Made by a program: the position numbers and the translations under genes
Origin: Corynebacterium breve
GTDB lineage: Bacteria; Actinomycetota; Actinomycetes; Mycobacteriales; Mycobacteriaceae
Direction of reading: 5' to 3'
DNA length: 64,000 nt
NCBI RefSeq assembly: GCF_030252165.1
Contig: NZ_CP126969.1
Span: 1,302,001-1,366,000 of the forward strand
In this document: positions 27,091-36,922 of the stretch, piece by piece
How positions within the stretch are numbered: position 1 is the stretch's first letter
Layout of the letters: each line of letters begins with the position of its first letter
Notes under the pieces: generated by a model
Told to the model about the DNA's origin: nothing
The model's input: only the letters and a program-made list of their open reading frames with translations
Database searches by the model: none

Positions 27091-27995
27091 CTCTGGACCA
27101 AATCGAGCGCCTCGCTCACCAGGTTGCCATCTGTGGCATCCAACCACTCAATGCGCTTATCTCGGTTGAACCAAGAGCGTTGACGACGAACATAACGCCG
27201 AGTCCCGATAACCGTCTTTTCTACGGCTTCCTCCTCGGTGAGCTTTCCTGCAAACACATCGAGGACCTGGGCGTATCCAATCGCCCGGCCCGCAGTCGAA
27301 TCGGCGACGAGCCCGCAATCGTCGACAAGCGAGCGCACTTCACCAACAAGTCCATTTGAGAACATTTGTTGGGTGCGCAACTCGATGCGTGGGTTTAGCC
27401 AATCAGTGTGCGTACGTAGACCGACAAGAGTGGTGTTCCAGCGGGGCGGGGCGTCCTTAGGCGGTTGTGAAGCCTGGAACGGTTTCCCGGTAAGTTGGAT
27501 GACTTCCAGTGCGCGAACTGTGCGGCGCGGATCTTTGTCCTCGATGATCGCGGCGGCTTCGGGATCGATTGCTGCGAGTTCGTCGTGAAGAAGGTCGATG
27601 CCGATTTCTTCAAGGCGGGCTTCGTAGGTAGCCCGGACTCGTGGATTGGTGGGCGGGAACTCCCATGCGTCGATCAGCGACTGCACATACAACATGGATC
27701 CGCCCACCATAATGGGGGTCTTTCCACGTGACTGGATCTGTTCAACGGTGCGCACTGCGAGAGATTGGTACTCGGCCACGCTAGCCGTTTTGGTGACATC
27801 CCAAATATCGAGCAAGTGGTGCGGGATACCTTCGCGCTCTTCCACCGGCAGCTTAGCCGTGCCGATATCCATGCCCTTATACAGCTGCATGGAATCGACG
27901 TTGACGATTTCGCCATCAAGCTCATGCGCTAACGCGATTCCTAGCGCCGATTTTCCTGAAGCAGTTGGACCAACAACTGCTATCGGTGTATTCAC
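27087..27995 (-). CDS. miaA: tRNA dimethylallyltransferase MiaA
   Basis: A 302-residue enzyme. The P-loop [11 protein letters not shown] is at residues 6-16, followed by [12 protein letters not shown] and G-T-A-K. The start is GTG at 27995 (V-N-T-P-I-A-V-V), with GGGAGG upstream. It prenylates A37 of tRNAs that read UNN codons; MiaB (31866) then methylthiolates it. Its start overlaps the upstream gene's stop region. Confidence 0.95.
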   Translation of the reverse strand: MNTPIAVVGPTASGKSALGIALAHELDGEIVNVDSMQLYKGMDIGTAKLPVEEREGIPHHLLDIWDVTKTASVAEYQSLAVRTVEQIQSRGKTPIMVGGSMLYVQSLIDAWEFPPTNPRVRATYEARLEEIGIDLLHDELAAIDPEAAAIIEDKDPRRTVRALEVIQLTGKPFQASQPPKDAPPRWNTTLVGLRTHTDWLNPRIELRTQQMFSNGLVGEVRSLVDDCGLVADSTAGRAIGYAQVLDVFAGKLTEEEAVEKTVIGTRRYVRRQRSWFNRDKRIEWLDATDGNLVSEALDLVQS

Positions 27996-27996
27996 C

Positions 27997-28590
27997 TCAG
28001 ACCTCCCAAGCCGCCACATAGCGACCGACTCCTAAACTTTCATCACTAGCAACAAGTTTTGCCTGCCTTGGGCTAAGACTGGCCAACTGCAGCCACAGAG
28101 TTGGCTCGATAACCCCGGCGTGGCGAAGCTCTTCCTCGTCAAGCTCCACTGCCCCACCCGATAACACGGCTTTCAGCTCTTCGTGACAGCTAGGGGCGTC
28201 ATCGAGTAACGCAAGTGGCGCCCGGTCCGTCAGACCTGCAGGCCCATCCAACACCACCACTGTCAACGCGGCCGGGTTCAACGGAAGCAGCGTCGAGCGA
28301 AACGATGTGACATTTCCGACGACATAACGGGCCAGCAACTCGGCGAGGTCGTGGCCGTGGCCTACGCGGACGTCGGCGCCCCATGCGTGAAAGGATCCCG
28401 TCAGTGCCGTTCGCCACCGAATATCAGAGCTTCCGACTGCTTCAACGGCGCGCGTCGGATCCCATGCGTTGGCAATGGCACGCGCCGAGCTCAGCAGTCG
28501 CGCACCTGCGACATCGCCGGGCGAAAGCTCTCGCACCAAAGCGGGACTCCCCGGGATAACCAGCAGGTTAGGACTGAAAGAATCGATCAC
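27997..28590 (-). CDS. LigB-like (class III extradiol dioxygenase superfamily) protein
   Basis: A 197-residue protein. The N-terminus [13 protein letters not shown] and the [15 protein letters not shown] segment resemble the small LigB-like proteins found beside miaA in actinobacteria (for example Rv2728c in memory). The H-G-H segment could bind metal but the full dioxygenase metal site is not evident. No substrate can be proposed. It ends 2 bp before the miaA GTG and is likely cotranscribed with it. Confidence 0.7.
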   Translation of the reverse strand: MIDSFSPNLLVIPGSPALVRELSPGDVAGARLLSSARAIANAWDPTRAVEAVGSSDIRWRTALTGSFHAWGADVRVGHGHDLAELLARYVVGNVTSFRSTLLPLNPAALTVVVLDGPAGLTDRAPLALLDDAPSCHEELKAVLSGGAVELDEEELRHAGVIEPTLWLQLASLSPRQAKLVASDESLGVGRYVAAWEV

Positions 28591-28732
28591 CTATCCAACC
28601 CTAGCGAAATGGGGGGATGGAACAACCTTTTCCCAGGCTTTACAAGACACGGCACGAAGATTAGCGGTATGTTTGTAAAACAATATGGCAGCCGTGTCGC
28701 GCGGCAATACGAGAAATTAAGGACGGACCCCG

Positions 28733-30088
28733 ATGACTACTCCTTCGCCTACCCCAGGTCGCCCGAGCCCCGCCGCAATGCCGGGCAAAACACCAAAGCC
28801 TGGGCCGCGTCCAGGTCAGGAATCACAACGTCCGACTCCATCGCCGGTGCCAGTTCAAGCACCACCCAAGACCGACCCATCCAAGTTTGGACGCATTGAC
28901 GACGACGGTACTGTCTACGTCACCCAAAACGGCACCGAGCGCACCATCGGCTCATGGCAGGCTGGCACTCCCGAGGAAGGCTTAGCTCACTACGGGCAAC
29001 GTTTTGACGATCTTGCCACCGAAGTCGAGCTGCTCGAAGCTCGTCTCACCGCACACCCTGACGATGCAGCCTCGATCCGCGATTCTGCGCAGCAAATCCG
29101 GGAAACTTTGCCAGAAGCCACCGTCATCGGAGACCTCGACGGCTTGGATAAGCGCCTTGCAACAATTATCGACGAGTCCGACGAGGCCGGCGAGAAGGCG
29201 AAGGAAGCCAAGGCCGAACGACGTGCAGCTGCGATTGCCCGCAAGGAAGAACTCGCAACCGAGGCAGAGGACATCGCCGAAAACTCCACCGAATGGAAGA
29301 CCGCTGGCGACCGAATCCGCGCGATCCTGGACGAGTGGAAGACAATCCGCGGCATCGATCGCAAGACCGACGACCAGTTGTGGAAGCGCTATTCCCGCGC
29401 GCGAGACGCATTCAATCGTCGCCGTGGCTCTCACTTTGCTGAACTCGATCGAACCCGGGCATCGGCGAAGAAGAAGAAGGAAGAGCTTGTCGAGCGCGCA
29501 GTAGCCCTGCAAGATTCCACCGATTGGAACGAGACCGCGCGAGCCTACCGTGACCTCATGACCGAGTGGAAGGCGGCCGGTCGGGCGCCTCGTGGCGACG
29601 ACGACAAACTATGGACTCAGTTCCGTGCGGCTCAGGATCACTTCTTCAACGCACGCAACGCTGTCAACGACGAGCGCGACCGTGAGTTTGAAGACAACGC
29701 CAAGGCGAAAGACGCACTCCTTGCCGAGTATGACGAGCAGATCGATCCGTCCAAGGGCCTCCAGCAGGCAAAGAACAAGCTTCGCGAGCTGCAGGAGAAA
29801 TGGGAGGAGATCGGTTTTGTCCCTCGCGGAAAGGTACGCGAGTACGAGGACAAGATCGCTGCTGTAGAAAAGCGCATTGCCGACGAAGAAGAATCGCGCT
29901 GGCGCCGTACCGATCCTGAGGCTCAGGCTCGCGTGGACCAGTTCCAGAACAAAGCCGACGACTTGACAGCCCAAGCTGAAAAGGCAGCTGCAGCCGGCAA
30001 GGAGAAGAAGGCTGCGGAACTTCGCGAGCAGGCAAAGCAATGGCAAGAGTTCGCAGACGTCGCCGCCAAGGCTGTCAACGAACAGTAG
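28733..30088 (+). CDS. DUF349 helical-repeat protein
   Basis: A 451-residue protein. Residues 1-50 are Pro-rich and disordered (P-K-P-G-P-R-P-G). The rest contains several DUF349 repeats, each an antiparallel helix pair with the W-K-x-A-G/T-R-x-P-x-x-x-D-x-x-L-W-x-x-F/Y signature (for example near residues 190-220, 267-295 and 345-375). The C-terminus is a charged Ala/Lys/Glu helix. Function is unknown. It ends one base before the next gene starts (TAG then ATG). Confidence 0.85.
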   Translation: MTTPSPTPGRPSPAAMPGKTPKPGPRPGQESQRPTPSPVPVQAPPKTDPSKFGRIDDDGTVYVTQNGTERTIGSWQAGTPEEGLAHYGQRFDDLATEVELLEARLTAHPDDAASIRDSAQQIRETLPEATVIGDLDGLDKRLATIIDESDEAGEKAKEAKAERRAAAIARKEELATEAEDIAENSTEWKTAGDRIRAILDEWKTIRGIDRKTDDQLWKRYSRARDAFNRRRGSHFAELDRTRASAKKKKEELVERAVALQDSTDWNETARAYRDLMTEWKAAGRAPRGDDDKLWTQFRAAQDHFFNARNAVNDERDREFEDNAKAKDALLAEYDEQIDPSKGLQQAKNKLRELQEKWEEIGFVPRGKVREYEDKIAAVEKRIADEEESRWRRTDPEAQARVDQFQNKADDLTAQAEKAAAAGKEKKAAELREQAKQWQEFADVAAKAVNEQ

Positions 30089-31144
30089 ATGCTGCACCCT
30101 GTAGTCCTCGCCCGCCCTACCCGTGGGGCGGGCGCTTCTTCTGCTCTGAATCAGTACGCGTTTTCGGGGACGCTAGCTGTCCAAGACATCACATGTGATT
30201 TCACCTCAGGAACTTCTGCCTCGCGCGTGGCCACACGCCTATCCGGTTCCGCGGAGTCCGACGCCTTCCTCTTCGCGTTGTGCACCACGCCCGTGGGACC
30301 CCGACAAACCGGGGCTTTCGGCTTTCCCGAGATCCCTTCTACCGGCGGCGGTCCTGATGTCGATGCCAGCGCGTGGGTGTTCATTTCGCTGCCCTTGTTA
30401 GAAGACTTGCGAGTCCTCGAAGCAAATATCACCCTCGATGCTTCTATCGCTCCTTTGCCCGGCGAGTGGTCCGAGGAGGCATCTGATGCATGGGAGGCGT
30501 CGCTATCGCTTGTCGACGACCTATCGGCCAAACTTCAACGCCACATCCGCCAGGTGTGGGTAACCCATTCCCCGGGTGTGGCTTGTCCTCGCGAGATAGA
30601 GTCTGCAGGTTACCGTCGAGCTTTTACTGAGCTACAGGCCAAAGTGCGGCTTGCCGATGCCGTTGCGCAGGCTCATCTCGCTTATGACCTAAAGTTTCCC
30701 GACTCAGTAGCGCACGAGATGGCCACTCTGTATACCGCCGCATCGGCTGGGCTTCCCCGTGGGGAGCTCATACTGGACACGATCGCGTGGTCGCCCCAGC
30801 GCATTATCGATGCTTCGAAGCGTCTGCGTGACAAAGGTGGCGAGCAAATCACCGCATACGACGTGGTCGGTGGCCATGTAGTTGCGTTCAGCGAGGTGAT
30901 GCGGTTTGCGGGTGCGGAAGAGTCGGTAATCGAACTGGGAGCTACCTATGTTTTGGACGGCTTCCGTGGCCGAGGATTCGGGCGCAAGGTTATGATGGCC
31001 GCCATCCAAGAAGCTCGGAAGCGATGGCCAGAGGTAAGCGTTGGGTATACCTCCTACCCCGCCGCTTCCAAAGAAATCTCCCATCTGAACAAGGAGCTTG
31101 GCGAGGAAGTGATCTCAGCGACGACAGCGTGGCAGAAACTCTAG
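30089..31144 (+). CDS. GNAT-family acetyltransferase, probably a bidomain protein
   Basis: A 351-residue protein. The C-terminal GNAT acetyl-CoA loop reads D-G-F-R-G-R-G-F-G-R-K-V-M near residues 290-305, fitting the Q/R-x-x-G-x-G/A motif. The N-terminal half resembles a degenerate GNAT fold without a clear loop, so it may be a tandem-GNAT protein. Substrate unknown. It is translationally adjacent to the DUF349 gene. Confidence 0.8.
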   Translation: MLHPVVLARPTRGAGASSALNQYAFSGTLAVQDITCDFTSGTSASRVATRLSGSAESDAFLFALCTTPVGPRQTGAFGFPEIPSTGGGPDVDASAWVFISLPLLEDLRVLEANITLDASIAPLPGEWSEEASDAWEASLSLVDDLSAKLQRHIRQVWVTHSPGVACPREIESAGYRRAFTELQAKVRLADAVAQAHLAYDLKFPDSVAHEMATLYTAASAGLPRGELILDTIAWSPQRIIDASKRLRDKGGEQITAYDVVGGHVVAFSEVMRFAGAEESVIELGATYVLDGFRGRGFGRKVMMAAIQEARKRWPEVSVGYTSYPAASKEISHLNKELGEEVISATTAWQKL

Positions 31145-31794
31145 CTGTTGTCCGGCCTCCGGTGGCGTTCGGCAGCGCGGGCGCGGCGGTCGTCGATAAG
31201 CAGCGGATTTGGCCCACTGAATTTGTCTGCAGCGTTCTCTGTGGCTGACAGCTGAACCTCGCCGATTTCGTCGATATTGTCTACCTTTTGGCGCTCGCGC
31301 GCGATGGCTTCTTGTTCGGGATTTCGGCTTGTGCCGACGATGATGTAGCAAATTTCCGCGACTATTACAGCCAGGATGGCAAGGTAGATGCCAAAGGCCG
31401 TACCGTAGCCCTGATCTGTCTGACGCAGCCACAGTGCGAGCAAAGACTCGATTAGCGCGATTGTGGTGAGGCTCCACGAGATGATGAATGCGGTGGAGTT
31501 TCGAAGCCCGATTCCGATACTGCCGACAATCACCAAGCCGATAAGGCCAATCCAAGCGAAGAGCATCTCGGGAAGTTTAACTCCGGCGTCTTTCGCTGAC
31601 TGAGTGTTCAGCAAGACCTCGAAACCATTGACGCCACCAGCGAATGGAATAATCAGCGAGAATACGAAAAGCACTATGGCTGCAAGAATCGCCCAGCGAT
31701 AACCGCCGAAGTCAATTTTTCCAGCGATTTCGCGCTCTTTGTCGGCGAGTTTCGCTGCCTCGTCTGCGCTAGTGGAGTGTGGAGTGGTGCTCAC
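31141..31794 (-). CDS. Integral membrane protein (Rv2732c-like)
   Basis: A 217-residue protein with four membrane helices between residues 30 and 155 (for example W-A-I-L-A-A-I-V-L-F-V-F, W-I-G-L-I-G-L-V-I-V-G, and I-Y-L-A-I-L-A-V-I-V-A). Both ends are charged and cytoplasmic. It lies downstream of miaB on the same strand, matching the place of the mycobacterial Rv2732c family. Function unknown. The 3' end overlaps the GNAT gene by 4 bp (convergent). Confidence 0.75.
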   Translation of the reverse strand: MSTTPHSTSADEAAKLADKEREIAGKIDFGGYRWAILAAIVLFVFSLIIPFAGGVNGFEVLLNTQSAKDAGVKLPEMLFAWIGLIGLVIVGSIGIGLRNSTAFIISWSLTTIALIESLLALWLRQTDQGYGTAFGIYLAILAVIVAEICYIIVGTSRNPEQEAIARERQKVDNIDEIGEVQLSATENAADKFSGPNPLLIDDRRARAAERHRRPDNS

Positions 31795-31865
31795 GGTATT
31801 ACGACCTCGCTCGCGTGTGAATCAAAAGTTCGATATAGCGCACGAGTCTACCCCACTGGATCTAC

Positions 31866-33389
31866 CTAACCGCAGCTCGGTGCATCTGGAAGCGGCGCGG
31901 GACGACCAAGACTTGGTAGACCCAGGCCAACGCCGACAGGGGCAGTCGTCGGAACTTTGCCGGCCTCTGCCATGTCACCGGCCTTGGTACGACGGTGCTC
32001 CGCGATCCCAGAATCAGCAATGAGGAAAAACGGCTTCGCCTCCGTGATCGTAACGTGGACAATGTCGCCTGGGCGGATTTCTCCATTAACGTTGCCTTCT
32101 ACCCCGAAGTGAACTAAACGTCCATCGCGGGCACGACCAGACATGCGGTGTGTCTTGTCGTTCTTGCGGCCGTCCTCTTGGACTAGTAGTTCCACGTCGG
32201 CGCCGATGAGTTTCTTGTTCTCATCCCACGCAATACTGTCTTGCAGGGCGACCAGACGCTCAAATCGCTCTTGCACGACCTCACGGGGGACCTGGTTCTC
32301 CATCTCTGCTGCCGGCGTGCCGGGACGCGCCGAGTACTGGAACGTAAAGGCACTAGTAAATCGTGCCTTTTCGACGACATCCATGGTCGCTTGGAAATCT
32401 TCCTCTGTCTCCCCGGGGAAGCCGACGATGATGTCGGTGGTGATCGATGCGTGCGGAATCTTTTCACGCACCTCGTCGAGAATGCCCAGGAATTTCTTTG
32501 AACGGTACGAACGGCGCATGTCTTTGAGCACCTTGTCCGATCCCGATTGCAGAGGCATGTGCAACTGCGGGCAAATATTCGGGGTTTCAGCCATCGCATC
32601 GATGACATCTGAGGTGAACTCTGCGGGATGAGGAGACGTAAAGCGCAGACGCTCCAGCCCTTCAATCTCCCCGCATGCACGCAGCAGCTTGGAGAATGCG
32701 CTGCGGTCCCGTTCCATCTCCGGATCCGCAAAGTGAACCCCATAAGCGTTGACGTTTTGACCAAGCAAAGTCACCTCGGACACACCTTGATCGACTAGAG
32801 CCTGGACTTCAGCCAAAATATCGCCCGGCCTGCGGTCCACCTCCTTGCCACGCAGCGAAGGAACGATGCAGAACGTGCAGGTGTTGTTGCAGCCCACTGA
32901 AATTGAGACCCAGCCGGCATAAGCCGACTCTCGCTTAGCAGGCAAGACCGACGGGAAGGCCTCCAGTGCATCAACGATTTCTACTTGGGCTGCTTTGTTG
33001 TGACGTGCGCGCTCCAGAAGTGTCGGGAGAGCTGCCATATTGTGCGTACCAAAGACAGCATCAACCCATGGGGCTTTCTGCACCACGGCGTCACGGTCTT
33101 TCTGGGCAAGGCAGCCGCCCACGGCGATCTGCATCCCAGGATGGTTTTCCTTGACATCCTTAAGAGATCCCAGTGTGCCGTACAGACGCTTATCTGCATT
33201 TTCTCGCACGGCGCAGGTGTTGAATACGACCAAATCTGGCTCTGCAGTTTCGCCTGCCGCGGTGTATCCCGCCTCTTCGAGCATGCCGGAAAGCCGCTCA
33301 GAGTCGTGCACGTTCATCTGACATCCGAATGTGCGAACCTCATACGTGCGAGAAATATTGGGGGACTGAGAATCTAGTTGTTGCGCCAC
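31866..33389 (-). CDS. miaB: tRNA-2-methylthio-N6-dimethylallyladenosine synthase MiaB
   Basis: A 507-residue radical SAM enzyme. The N-terminal UPF0004 domain has F-G-C-Q-M-N, C-A-V-R and G-C-L-A-Q cysteines. The radical SAM motif [10 protein letters not shown] follows, and the C-terminal TRAM domain (I-G-A-D-V-E-L-L-V, then G-D-I-V-H-V-T) is present. It carries a C-terminal Pro/Gly extension of about 30 residues after the TRAM domain. It adds the methylthio group to MiaA-modified A37. It lies 72 bp upstream of the Rv2732c-like gene. Confidence 0.95.
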   Translation of the reverse strand: MAQQLDSQSPNISRTYEVRTFGCQMNVHDSERLSGMLEEAGYTAAGETAEPDLVVFNTCAVRENADKRLYGTLGSLKDVKENHPGMQIAVGGCLAQKDRDAVVQKAPWVDAVFGTHNMAALPTLLERARHNKAAQVEIVDALEAFPSVLPAKRESAYAGWVSISVGCNNTCTFCIVPSLRGKEVDRRPGDILAEVQALVDQGVSEVTLLGQNVNAYGVHFADPEMERDRSAFSKLLRACGEIEGLERLRFTSPHPAEFTSDVIDAMAETPNICPQLHMPLQSGSDKVLKDMRRSYRSKKFLGILDEVREKIPHASITTDIIVGFPGETEEDFQATMDVVEKARFTSAFTFQYSARPGTPAAEMENQVPREVVQERFERLVALQDSIAWDENKKLIGADVELLVQEDGRKNDKTHRMSGRARDGRLVHFGVEGNVNGEIRPGDIVHVTITEAKPFFLIADSGIAEHRRTKAGDMAEAGKVPTTAPVGVGLGLPSLGRPAPLPDAPSCG

Positions 33390-33433
33390 GGTGAGGAATT
33401 CTAACTGCCATCACGGGTGAGTCCTAACTACAC

Positions 33434-34024
33434 CTATTCCAACTCAGCGATCCGCGCGTCCAGCGCCCGTCGTCCGATCGTTAAGCTCATAGAGGCTCCG
33501 AATCCCCGTCGGGCAAGCGCGCCGACAATCCTGCGCAAAACCTTGTCGTATTCAGCCCTATCCTGTGGCGCTTCCCGCACACCCCGCGCCTTCTTTTCTG
33601 CCACGGCAAGTGCGATCGATTCTTCGTCGGACTGGCTTAATTGACTCAAGGCCTCAGCTCGTACATGTGGGGCGACGCCTTTGTCTCGTAACTCCAAATC
33701 GAGTGCACGCGACGATTTACCTCGGCGGGCAGCTCGTTGCCGCACCCACTCGTGTGCGAATGCGCTGTCGTCGATAAGCCCATTGCGTTCAAAGCTTTCC
33801 AAGACATCGTCGACAAGCTCGGGGTCGAACTCAGCGTTCACTAGGCGTTCGCGAAGCTCGGCGCGTGAACGCGCTCGTTGATCAAGTAGACCAAGGGCGC
33901 GTTTCCTGATCGGCGCTCGAGCTTCCTCACCAGCGTGGTCGAATAGGTCGGAAGTCTCACCTGCTTCGTAGGCTTCAAGCGCTGCCTGAAGCTTGGCAAG
34001 CTTGTCTGGATCGGGCGTGTTCAC
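33434..34024 (-). CDS. recX: RecA regulatory protein RecX
   Basis: A 196-residue RecX. The helical repeats begin near residue 40 (R-K-R-A-L-G-L-L-D-Q-R-A-R-S-R-A-E-L-R-E) and continue with F-E-R-N-G-L-I-D-D-S-A-F-A. RecX inhibits RecA filament growth. It starts with GTG at 34024, sharing one base with the recA stop TAG, so it is translated from the recA transcript. Confidence 0.95.
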   Translation of the reverse strand: MNTPDPDKLAKLQAALEAYEAGETSDLFDHAGEEARAPIRKRALGLLDQRARSRAELRERLVNAEFDPELVDDVLESFERNGLIDDSAFAHEWVRQRAARRGKSSRALDLELRDKGVAPHVRAEALSQLSQSDEESIALAVAEKKARGVREAPQDRAEYDKVLRRIVGALARRGFGASMSLTIGRRALDARIAELE

Positions 34025-35154
34025 TACTTCGCAGGCTGCTCCAGATTCATGTCATCGGCTTCATCATCATCAAAGTCGATGTTTGGAACCATGTCGACGG
34101 GATCGTCGGTAAGAGCATCATCTACTTCGGCAAATTCGCCGATCTTTAGCTTTTGGAAGATCTTGGTCTCGATTTCGTCGGCAATCTCGGGATTCTCTTT
34201 AAGGAAGTTGCGTGACTTTTCCTTACCCTGGCCAAGCTGATCGCCTTCATAGGTATACCACGAACCCGACTTTTTCACGATTCCGTTATCTACACCCATG
34301 TCGATAATCGACGATTCGCGGGAAATACCCTCGCCGTACATGATGTCGAACTCCGCAATCTTAAAAGGAGGGGAAACCTTGTTCTTTACAACCTTCAAAC
34401 GGGTACGGTTACCGATCGCATCCTGACCTTCCTTCAAGGTCTGAATGCGTCGGACGTCGCAGCGAACCGAAGAATAGAATTTCAGTGCTTTACCACCGGT
34501 AGTGGTTTCTGGGGAGCCGAACATGACGCCGATCTTCTCACGCAGCTGGTTAATGAAGATCGCGGTAGTGCCGGTGTTGTACAGAGCACCTGTCATCTTG
34601 CGCAGCGCTTGGGACATGAGACGAGCTTGAAGACCAACGTGAGAATCACCCATTTCGCCTTCGATTTCCGCCTTTGGAGTCAGTGCCGCCACCGAGTCAA
34701 TCACCAGCATGTCGATTGCTCCAGAGCGGACAAGCATGTCTGCGATCTCCAACGCCTGCTCGCCTGTGTCCGGCTGGGACACGAGCAGGTTGTCGGTATC
34801 CACTCCAAGCTTCTTTGCGTAATCAGGGTCCAGCGCGTGCTCGGCATCGATGAAGGCAGCGATGCCGCCGGCACGCTGCGCCTGAGCGATCGCGTGCAGC
34901 GCAACAGTTGTCTTACCGGAAGATTCTGGGCCGTAGATCTCGACGATTCGTCCACGTGGCCATCCACCCAGTCCCAGCGCAACGTCGATTGCAGTGTTAC
35001 CAGAGGAAATAACTTGGATCGGAGGGCGCTGGTCGTCGCCAAGCCTCATGATGGCGCCTTTGCCATAATCCTTTTCGATCATCGCCATTGCAGCATCGAG
35101 CGCCTTCTGGCGATCTCCGGTTGCGGAAGCGGCGGCCTTCTTTTTTACTGCCAT
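34024..35154 (-). CDS. recA: RecA recombinase
   Basis: A 376-residue RecA. Walker A is [10 protein letters not shown] near residue 75, with V-I-D-S-V-A-A-L as Walker B and G-G-K-A-L-K-F-Y in the DNA-binding loop region. The C-terminus is acidic. It forms ATP-dependent filaments on single-stranded DNA, promoting strand exchange and LexA autocleavage. AAGGAAC lies close to the ATG. A possible LexA site lies upstream near 35297-35312. Confidence 0.98.
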   Translation of the reverse strand: MAVKKKAAASATGDRQKALDAAMAMIEKDYGKGAIMRLGDDQRPPIQVISSGNTAIDVALGLGGWPRGRIVEIYGPESSGKTTVALHAIAQAQRAGGIAAFIDAEHALDPDYAKKLGVDTDNLLVSQPDTGEQALEIADMLVRSGAIDMLVIDSVAALTPKAEIEGEMGDSHVGLQARLMSQALRKMTGALYNTGTTAIFINQLREKIGVMFGSPETTTGGKALKFYSSVRCDVRRIQTLKEGQDAIGNRTRLKVVKNKVSPPFKIAEFDIMYGEGISRESSIIDMGVDNGIVKKSGSWYTYEGDQLGQGKEKSRNFLKENPEIADEIETKIFQKLKIGEFAEVDDALTDDPVDMVPNIDFDDDEADDMNLEQPAK

Positions 35155-35296
35155 GCTAAGAGTTCCTTTACTAGTTCAGATTTATTGGTGTTTAACTGCG
35201 GGCTTTCACCCTATTAGACTGCGGAACACGGGCTGCGGTTCCCATAGCGACAAATCACATCGTAGGGATTTCGCCCGACACAAGTTCGAATGTACA

Positions 35297-35312
35297 CGCA
35301 CGCATGTTCGAA
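35297..35312 (-). promoter_or_regulatory. Possible LexA box upstream of recA
   Basis: On the minus strand the half-site TTCGAACATGCGTGCG has the TCGAAC half perfect and the second half degenerate (GTGCG instead of GTTCG). A further TTCGAA word lies near 35285. Positioned about 145 bp upstream of the recA start. The position suits SOS control, but the site is weak by sequence. Confidence 0.4.
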
Positions 35313-35345
35313 AGCGAGCGTTGTCGGGGCGTGTCTATATTTTGC

Positions 35346-35561
35346 CTACTCCCCCGGCCGATCGACACCTAGCCTGCGCTCTTCGGGAACATCAAAATCT
35401 TCACACAGCCCCTCCCAGACTTGCCGGGGGTCGACTCCTCTTTCGATCAACTGTTCCGAGGTTGCACCCAGCCCGGAAACGACATGGGAGTGCACAATCC
35501 ATTCCCCCTTTTGGCTGCCAAATTCATCCTCAATCAGCTGGCGAAATTCAGTCAAACGCAT
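35346..35561 (-). CDS. DUF3046 family small protein
   Basis: A 71-residue protein starting M-R-L-T-E-F-R-Q-L-I-E-D-E-F-G, then V-L-S/G-G-L-G-type helix G-L-G-A-T-S-E-Q-L-I-E-R-G-V-D-P-R-Q-V-W and D-F-D-V-P-E-E-R-R. This is the DUF3046 pattern, a small helical protein found beside recA in actinobacteria. I use the ATG at 35561; the longer frame to 35612 lacks the family N-terminus. Function unknown. Confidence 0.85.
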   Translation of the reverse strand: MRLTEFRQLIEDEFGSQKGEWIVHSHVVSGLGATSEQLIERGVDPRQVWEGLCEDFDVPEERRLGVDRPGE

Positions 35562-35611
35562 GGCCCCAAATATACGCGAGGTACACCCTCTACCCGCGCT
35601 CTGCCACGTCA

Positions 35612-35646
35612 ATTACTCCTCTTGAACAGTGTTCAAGTAGAGTAAT
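35612..35646. promoter_or_regulatory. BioQ-type operator at the bioY promoter
   Basis: The core CTTGAACAGTGTTCAAG (35621-35637) is a perfect 7-3-7 inverted repeat and contains the TGAAC-N3-GTT pattern of corynebacterial BioQ sites. The dyad extends outward: ATTACTC (35612-35618) mirrors GAGTAAT (35640-35646). In all, 14 of 16 positions in each arm pair. It ends 5 bp before the bioY ATG, so binding would block promoter or ribosome access. Confidence 0.75.
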
Positions 35647-35651
35647 GTTTC

Positions 35652-36221
35652 ATGACAAACACAAAGAACTCTACTGCTATCGACTTAGCATATATTGCAG
35701 TCTTCGCGACCCTGATTATTGTCCTCGCTTTCGTCTCCATCCCCGTTGGCACCGCAGGCGTGCCCATCGTGTTGCAAAATGCCGCCGTAATTCTGGCGGG
35801 CTTGGTGCTAGGTGCACGCCGAGGCTTCCTCTCGGCTTTACTCTTCCTCGCACTCGGCCTCATCGGCATCCCCGTCCTCGCTGGTGGCCGCACAACGCTC
35901 GCCGCGCTCGCGGGCCCGACTGTCGGCTACTTGGTGGGCTACCTCGTCTCGGCTTTCGTAGCTGGCGCGATTGCCTACGCCGGCGTGAAATCCAAGCCCG
36001 CTACTCGCGTTGTCTGGTTCATCCTGGCAGGAATCGCGGGACTCGCTTGCCAATACGGTTGTGGCACGCTCGGCCTGATGTTCCGCGCTGACATGGACCT
36101 TGCTGCGGCTGCGGTAGCGCAGGTGCCGTTCCTTCTTCCGGATTCCGCGAAGGTTGCAGTCATGGTGATCATCGCTCTTGCCGTGCACCAAGCGTTCCCT
36201 GATCTCGCTCGTCGTAAGTAG
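35652..36221 (+). CDS. bioY: Biotin ECF transporter substrate-binding subunit BioY
   Basis: A 189-residue membrane protein with about six helices. It has the BioY signature region with G-A-R-R-G-F-L-S-A-L-L-F-L-A-L-G-L-I-G-I-P-V, and G-G-R-T-T-L-A-A-L-A-G-P-T-V-G-Y-L-V-G-Y. It binds biotin and works with BioM (ATPase) and BioN (T subunit). It starts 11 bp before the bioM GTG. The operator dyad at 35612-35646 suggests BioQ control. Confidence 0.95.
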   Translation: MTNTKNSTAIDLAYIAVFATLIIVLAFVSIPVGTAGVPIVLQNAAVILAGLVLGARRGFLSALLFLALGLIGIPVLAGGRTTLAALAGPTVGYLVGYLVSAFVAGAIAYAGVKSKPATRVVWFILAGIAGLACQYGCGTLGLMFRADMDLAAAAVAQVPFLLPDSAKVAVMVIIALAVHQAFPDLARRK

Positions 36222-36232
36222 GCCCTCTCGCT

Positions 36233-36922
36233 GTGCCCACCATCACTTTTGATCAGGTAAGCGTTGAGTATGACGATCGCGTCGTGCTCGCCCCCATATC
36301 GCTTACGCTCAGCGAACATCGGATCGGCATCATCGGTGCAAACGGATCCGGCAAGTCCACCCTTGCGCGCATGATTAACGGCCTTGTCGATCCTACCTCC
36401 GGCACAGTGCTTTACGACGACCTTTCCACTGCCACCCACGGCAAAGAGATTCGCAAGAACGTCGGGTTCGTATTTTCCGATGCAGAATCCCAAATCGTGA
36501 TGCCACGAGTAGCCGATGATATCGCTTTTTCTCTGCGCCGCATGAAGCTTCCCAAAGAGGAAAGAGATGCCAAAGTGGAAGCCGTCATGCAGCGTTTCGA
36601 TCTCAAAGAACTCGCCGACCACTCCCCGCACACTCTGTCCGGCGGAGAGAAACAACTTCTCGCACTAGCTTCGGTCTTGGTGCTCAACCCTGCCACGATC
36701 ATCGCCGACGAACCCACAACGCTGCTTGATCTGAGAAATCGGCGCAGAATCGCACGTGAATTTGCCGCGCTTGACCAGCAGTTGGTTGTAGTCACACACG
36801 ATCTAGAACTGGTCGCGGATTACGAGCGCGTGATCTGTCTCGACGACGGGTCGCTTGTCTTTGATGGCCCCGCAGCAGACGCAATCGAGTTTTACGTTGA
36901 TCGCATGGAACAACGATCATGA
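36233..36922 (+). CDS. bioM: Biotin ECF transporter ATPase BioM
   Basis: A 229-residue ABC ATPase starting with GTG at 36233. Walker A is G-A-N-G-S-G-K-S-T, the ABC signature is L-S-G-G-E-K-Q-L-L-A, and Walker B is I-I-A-D-E-P. It energises biotin uptake. Its stop overlaps the bioN start by 4 bp. Confidence 0.95.
   Translation: MPTITFDQVSVEYDDRVVLAPISLTLSEHRIGIIGANGSGKSTLARMINGLVDPTSGTVLYDDLSTATHGKEIRKNVGFVFSDAESQIVMPRVADDIAFSLRRMKLPKEERDAKVEAVMQRFDLKELADHSPHTLSGGEKQLLALASVLVLNPATIIADEPTTLLDLRNRRRIAREFAALDQQLVVVTHDLELVADYERVICLDDGSLVFDGPAADAIEFYVDRMEQRS

Noticed and set aside
35153-36091. A 312-codon plus-strand frame over the recA leader, DUF3046 and bioY
   Set aside because: It overlaps three better-supported genes and is rich in Arg/His/Pro, as expected of an out-of-frame reading.
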